DNA from: Coriobacteriaceae bacterium
Lineage (GTDB): Bacteria > Actinomycetota > Coriobacteriia > Coriobacteriales > UMGS124
Direction: 5' to 3'
Length of the DNA stretch: 8,686 bases
Assembly (NCBI GenBank): GCA_019420325.1
Contig: JAHZHK010000113.1
Span: forward strand, 491-9,176
The notes under the pieces were generated by a model, which saw only the letters and a program-made list of their open reading frames with translations, was not told the origin of the DNA and did not search any database. Each line of letters starts with the position of its first letter. Within the stretch, counting starts at the first letter, position 1. Of this stretch, positions 5,767 to 8,686 are shown one piece after another. The position numbers and the translations under genes are program-made.

Positions 5767-6597
5767 CTAACAAGTCCAAAGCGCGAGCGTGCGCCAGCGC
5801 TGCATGGCAAAGTCGCTCGAGCAGGTGACAAGCGTGATACAGCGTGTGGCGCTGGCAAGTATCTGGCTGGCCTGGGAAGAGAGGGCATCGGCTTGAGCGG
5901 CGATGCCCTCAAGCCATGCGCGGAAGACGTCCGTCTCGGCTTGATTGGTGTCCCCGCCTGCGCCTTCTTCCCAGTCGAACCGCTGGATTTCTTGCCAACT
6001 TGCGTCTACCCGCAGGGCGCAGAGGGGTTCCGCCTGCACGAGCCCCTCGGGTGTCTCCCACTTCAGGGAGCCGAGTCGGTCAAACCTCTCTTGGAGGTAT
6101 GCCTCCTGAAGCTGGGAGAACATGCCCGAGGTGCTCGTCATGTGATGGGCGTAGGCGCAGAGATGCCGCGCGTCAGCCCCGCCGCAGCGCCTGTCGAGAA
6201 AGGGCGTGCCGCTGCTCGACGAACGCCCCCACAGGTCATGCGTGAGATACCAGGCTTGGTCGTCCTCGCTGTGCGTGGCGACTACGGGCAGGTCGATGTC
6301 GGTGCCTTGCACGCTCACCCAGGCCGCGACGGACTGGTTCACCTCGTGCAAGGCACCCCAATCGCGCCGGGTTTGCCGCGAGGCCCCGGTGCTTGCCGGG
6401 GAGTCTGTCGCGGCAGCGAGGGAGGGCGCGGCGCCCAGGCGGGTTGCTTGGGCGAGGTCCCCATAGCTGCGCGAGCACGCGGCCTCGTGCGCCACGCTGC
6501 CCAAGCCGACGCCTATGCACACCGCACCGCACGCCAGCGCCCCCATGCCAATCGCCCTGCGTCGCGAGACGAGGGGCACACCCATCTGCCTAGACAT
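5767..6597 (-). CDS. srtB: Class B sortase
   Basis: The gene encodes 276 residues, normal for SrtB. A membrane or signal segment spans about 15-36, preceded by SRRR (11-14). The fold starts at EVNQSVAAWVSVQGTDIDLP (85-104), the class B entry. Catalytic residues are visible: H151 in AYAHHM (the family usually has YGH, so glycine is replaced by A150), C259 in TLVTCSS and R269, ten residues after the cysteine as in S. aureus SrtB (C223/R233). GTPFLDRR (130-137) and GMFSQLQEAY (158-167) are further class B landmarks. The enzyme would cleave a sorting motif and join surface proteins to peptidoglycan or to each other, on the outer face of the membrane. ATG 6597 overlaps the end of the adhesin gene by 8 nt, implying coupling and a shared substrate. 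ATG 6585 (residue 5) is an alternative start. The protein ends soon after the R269 strand. Confidence 0.92.
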   Translation of the reverse strand: MSRQMGVPLVSRRRAIGMGALACGAVCIGVGLGSVAHEAACSRSYGDLAQATRLGAAPSLAAATDSPASTGASRQTRRDWGALHEVNQSVAAWVSVQGTDIDLPVVATHSEDDQAWYLTHDLWGRSSSSGTPFLDRRCGGADARHLCAYAHHMTSTSGMFSQLQEAYLQERFDRLGSLKWETPEGLVQAEPLCALRVDASWQEIQRFDWEEGAGGDTNQAETDVFRAWLEGIAAQADALSSQASQILASATRCITLVTCSSDFAMQRWRTLALWTC

Positions 6598-8686
6598 GTC
6601 GCCTGGTTCTCAGCGATGCCCTCGAGGTGCTTTTCGGGCGGATCCTTGGTACTTGTTGGGCGGGCTGGTCGCCTGTCTGCGCCTCATCGCTGCAGGCCAC
6701 ACGCGCGCCATGAGACACGTCGGCGTATGCGATGCGGGGCACACCGTCTTGGCCGTTGCCACGCTTCTTGAGGACGAGGACGAGTCCCGCGAGCATGCAG
6801 ATTCCGCCTACGCCCACTAGGCAGGCCCACATGAGGCCTTGGCCGGTTTGGGGAAGGTCTTCACCGGGAGTTGTGGGAGCGGGCGGGGGAGTGACAAGCG
6901 CAACCGTCTGCCCCGCGTCGTCGTAGTCGCGGTGCTGGGCGATGGTTTTGCCGTCGCGCTGTAGCTTCTCCAGGAACACGAGCTTCTTGCCGGCCAGACC
7001 CGAGCCGTCAAACGTCGCGGTCACGTCGAGCGTCGTGGCCGACTTCGTGGGCACAAAGCTCGTGCTTGATGCGATGACCGTCTCGTGAGTGTCGGCCACG
7101 GCGAGCTCAGTCACGATGGTGTAAGAGGCTCCCGGTATGAGCCCGCGCATCTCAACACGGTCGACAAGCTGCATGTTTGCAAGCGCCGCCGCCTCATGGT
7201 CGCCGTCTGCAGGATCCTGTGCCGTGGTACGGATGTCCACGAACGACACAGTCTGCGCCGCATCGCCGATGTTTGCGTGCACGGCGACCTCGCGCCCATT
7301 GAACGAGACGCTCTCGAATGCCACGACCTCCTTGCCTGCAAACTGCGAGGCGTCGAAGGTGAACGTCACGTTGACGCGACCCTTCGCGGCCGATGCCGTG
7401 AAGTCACCGGAGGCGGTGAGCTGCTTGCCCTTGCCGTCTTTCAAAACCTTGCCCGTCTGCTTGTCTACGAGCTTGCCCTCAAGGTGATATGTCTTGCCTG
7501 CTTCAAGGCCGTCATACTCCACGATATCGACAAGGGTGACCTTGTCTGCAAACGCCGTCTCATGCAGCCCGGTCTCCTTCTCGGTGAGTGTGGTACGTAA
7601 GTTGGGTGTGTTGAAGCTCACCGTTTGGTTGGCGTCTGCTAGGTCGCAGTGCGAGGCCACGAGTTTCCAGGCATCGTCGCCCTCGCCGTCGCCTGCCTTG
7701 ACATAGAGCTCCTCGAAGGCCACGGCCTGGCCTGCTTGAATGCCAGAGACTCCCTTGAAGGTCACATCCACGCTGCCGTCGCTTTTGTCAGCCGTAAACT
7801 CCATGCGAGCTTCCAGGGGTTTACCTGCAGCGTCTTGGTAGGCCTCGCCGGACTTTGCGTCATGAAGCGTACCGACAACTCGATACGTCTTGCCTACTGT
7901 AACGTTTTCATACGCAACCGTGTCGACAAGGTCAATGGGACTCGTTCCCATGACGGAATGCGCCCCGTCTGCGGTTGCAAGCGTCGTGCCAACGCACGGC
8001 ACGTCCACTGCCTGGGTCTCGTCGGCGATATCGGCATGCACGGCAAGCTCGCGTCCCTCGCAGGTGAGCGTCTCGAAGGCGACAATCGTTTTGCCTGCCA
8101 GGCTGCTTGCGTCAAAGGTGAACTCGACCGCCTGCGTGCCCGAGGCTGCCTGCGGGGTGAACTCAACGCTCGCGCTCACGGGCTTGCCGGCGGCATCAAG
8201 CACCTGCGAGGCGCTCTCTTTGTCCATGAGGGTGCCGGTGAGGGTGTAGGTCTTCCCGGGCTTGAGGTTGGTGTAGACCACTGTGTCTGTGAGCGTGATG
8301 GCCTGCGCCGCGTTGGCCATGTGCAGGCCGGTGGCGGCGTCGGTCAACGTGGTGGCGATGCTGGGCTTGTCGACTACCCAAACGCTCTGGGCCTCGCTTG
8401 TCATGTCATCGTGACTTGCGTATAGCTCGCCCCGTGCGTCATAGACCCGCTGACGTGCCACGATGCGCTGCCCGGCAAACCCGCTCAGATCGCAGTCGAT
8501 ACCGATCTGATAGGTCCCGTCGCCCGCAAGTTCGAGTTCCGCGCTTGTGCGTAGCACGTTGCCGGCCGCGTCTTGCAGCACATTGCCTGCCTCGTCGCAC
8601 AGTTCAAGCTCCGCGACGTACGTACCCGCCTTGAAGTGGCCGTACGACCCTGTATCGACAAGCCTCTCGTCGCCCAGCGCATAGGC
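6590..8686 (-). CDS. LPQTG-anchored surface protein with tandem T-Q ester (VaFE) domains, N-terminus beyond window
   Basis: The frame is open from the window edge to TAG at 6592-6590, giving 698 visible residues; the start lies outside. Five similar beta-rich units are seen, numbered from the edge: 1-105 (its start cut off), 106-228, 229-358, 359-482 and 483-598. Units 2-5 have TT near the start (112/113, 234/235, 365/366, 487/488), VAFE or VFLE, and H-x4-D-x2-Q at the end (H217/D222/Q225, H346/D351/Q354, H470/D475/Q478, H585/D590/Q593). This spacing matches the ester-bond domains described for Clostridium perfringens Cpe0147, where a Thr-Gln ester stiffens the stalk. A proline-rich linker (PPPAPTTPGED) leads to LPQTG (611-615), a membrane helix (618-639) and KKR. 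It is probably a stalk adhesin anchored by the sortase encoded next. The 56-residue tail after KKR is unusual. I see no pilin lysine or E-box motif, though the N-terminus is missing. Confidence 0.9.
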   Translation of the reverse strand, partial: AYALGDERLVDTGSYGHFKAGTYVAELELCDEAGNVLQDAAGNVLRTSAELELAGDGTYQIGIDCDLSGFAGQRIVARQRVYDARGELYASHDDMTSEAQSVWVVDKPSIATTLTDAATGLHMANAAQAITLTDTVVYTNLKPGKTYTLTGTLMDKESASQVLDAAGKPVSASVEFTPQAASGTQAVEFTFDASSLAGKTIVAFETLTCEGRELAVHADIADETQAVDVPCVGTTLATADGAHSVMGTSPIDLVDTVAYENVTVGKTYRVVGTLHDAKSGEAYQDAAGKPLEARMEFTADKSDGSVDVTFKGVSGIQAGQAVAFEELYVKAGDGEGDDAWKLVASHCDLADANQTVSFNTPNLRTTLTEKETGLHETAFADKVTLVDIVEYDGLEAGKTYHLEGKLVDKQTGKVLKDGKGKQLTASGDFTASAAKGRVNVTFTFDASQFAGKEVVAFESVSFNGREVAVHANIGDAAQTVSFVDIRTTAQDPADGDHEAAALANMQLVDRVEMRGLIPGASYTIVTELAVADTHETVIASSTSFVPTKSATTLDVTATFDGSGLAGKKLVFLEKLQRDGKTIAQHRDYDDAGQTVALVTPPPAPTTPGEDLPQTGQGLMWACLVGVGGICMLAGLVLVLKKRGNGQDGVPRIAYADVSHGARVACSDEAQTGDQPAQQVPRIRPKSTSRASLRTRRHV
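6761..6856 (-). other. Cell-wall sorting signal (LPQTG, membrane helix, KKR)
   Basis: LPQTG is encoded at 6856-6842, followed by a 22-residue hydrophobic stretch and KKR ending at 6761. This is a standard sortase substrate signal. It is LPxTG-type, whereas the best-known class B sortase (S. aureus) uses NPQTN. Coding continues for 56 more residues to 6593. Confidence 0.9.
6893..8686 (-). repeat. Tandem T-Q ester domain repeats within the surface-protein gene
   Basis: Five units of about 115-130 codons follow one another on the minus strand: 8686-8372 (partial), 8371-8003, 8002-7613, 7612-7241 and 7240-6893. The shared protein pattern is a strand like KTYTLTGTLMDK, then VAFE, then H-x4-D-x2-QTV. 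The DNA copies are diverged, so this is an old expansion and not a recent duplication. Unit 3 has a longer loop between VAFE and its histidine (residues 326-345). Unit 1 has lost two conserved positions. Confidence 0.8.

Noticed and set aside
5692..6771. 359-residue plus-strand frame opposite the sortase and adhesin end
   Set aside because: It is antisense to a sortase with all catalytic residues. The composition (Arg, Ala, His, Pro) and absence of motifs mark it as a shadow of GC-rich coding DNA.
7649..8425. 258-residue plus-strand frame opposite the T-Q domains
   Set aside because: It mirrors the repeated adhesin domains on the other strand, with no recognisable domain or ribosome site.
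1..8686. CRISPR array, tRNA/rRNA, insertion sequence or phage genes
   Set aside because: No regularly spaced repeats, cloverleaf, rRNA-like segments, transposase or phage motifs were seen on either strand.

Overview
The window is GC-rich (by eye about 60%) and looks chromosomal. It most likely comes from a Coriobacteriia member (Actinomycetota: Collinsella/Olsenella/Eggerthella relatives). The LuxR tail at the left edge has the wording typical of that class, and the VaFE/T-Q surface protein with a class B sortase, together with a Bce-type peptide-resistance module, fits a gut or oral coriobacterium. The genus is an inference; there is no rRNA or tRNA to anchor it.

Layout. 2-103 (+) is the C-terminal end of a LuxR-type regulator. 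205-426 (+) is a 73-residue two-helix membrane protein of unknown function with its own -10 element and a clear intrinsic terminator (470-509). 637-5536 (+) is a complete Bce-type module: an OmpR-family response regulator (723-1403), an intramembrane-sensing histidine kinase (1400-2467, 4-nt overlap), an ABC ATPase (2611-3378) and a large FtsX-type permease with an extracellular domain (3368-5536, 11-nt overlap). A strong GC-rich dyad (5567-5605) separates these from a convergent minus-strand operon. That operon holds a multi-domain LPQTG surface protein built of T-Q (Thr-Gln ester) domains (6590 to beyond 8686) followed by a class B sortase (5767-6597, 8-nt overlap).

How they work together. 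In characterised Bce modules the permease/ATPase pair binds cell-wall-active peptide antibiotics such as bacitracin, lantibiotics and defensins, and itself signals to the loop-less kinase. The regulator then switches on the transporter genes. The sequence supports the same wiring here. A perfect match to the BceR-like operator pattern TNACA-N4-TGTAA lies upstream of the regulator, about 41 bp before the start predicted from an extended -10 box. A one-mismatch copy followed by the same GG lies in the 143-bp gap before the ATPase. On the other strand, the sortase is the likely anchoring enzyme for the adhesin encoded just upstream of it.

Most notable: the paired operators; a three-hairpin leader before the ATPase gene; an AT-only palindrome around the regulator's start codon; one T-Q domain that has lost two active-site residues; an unusual 56-residue tail after the adhesin's sorting signal; and a twin-arginine-like N-terminus on the sortase. 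I did not find a wholly new system. The regulatory architecture of the Bce module and the odd adhesin/sortase pair are the parts that deserve follow-up.
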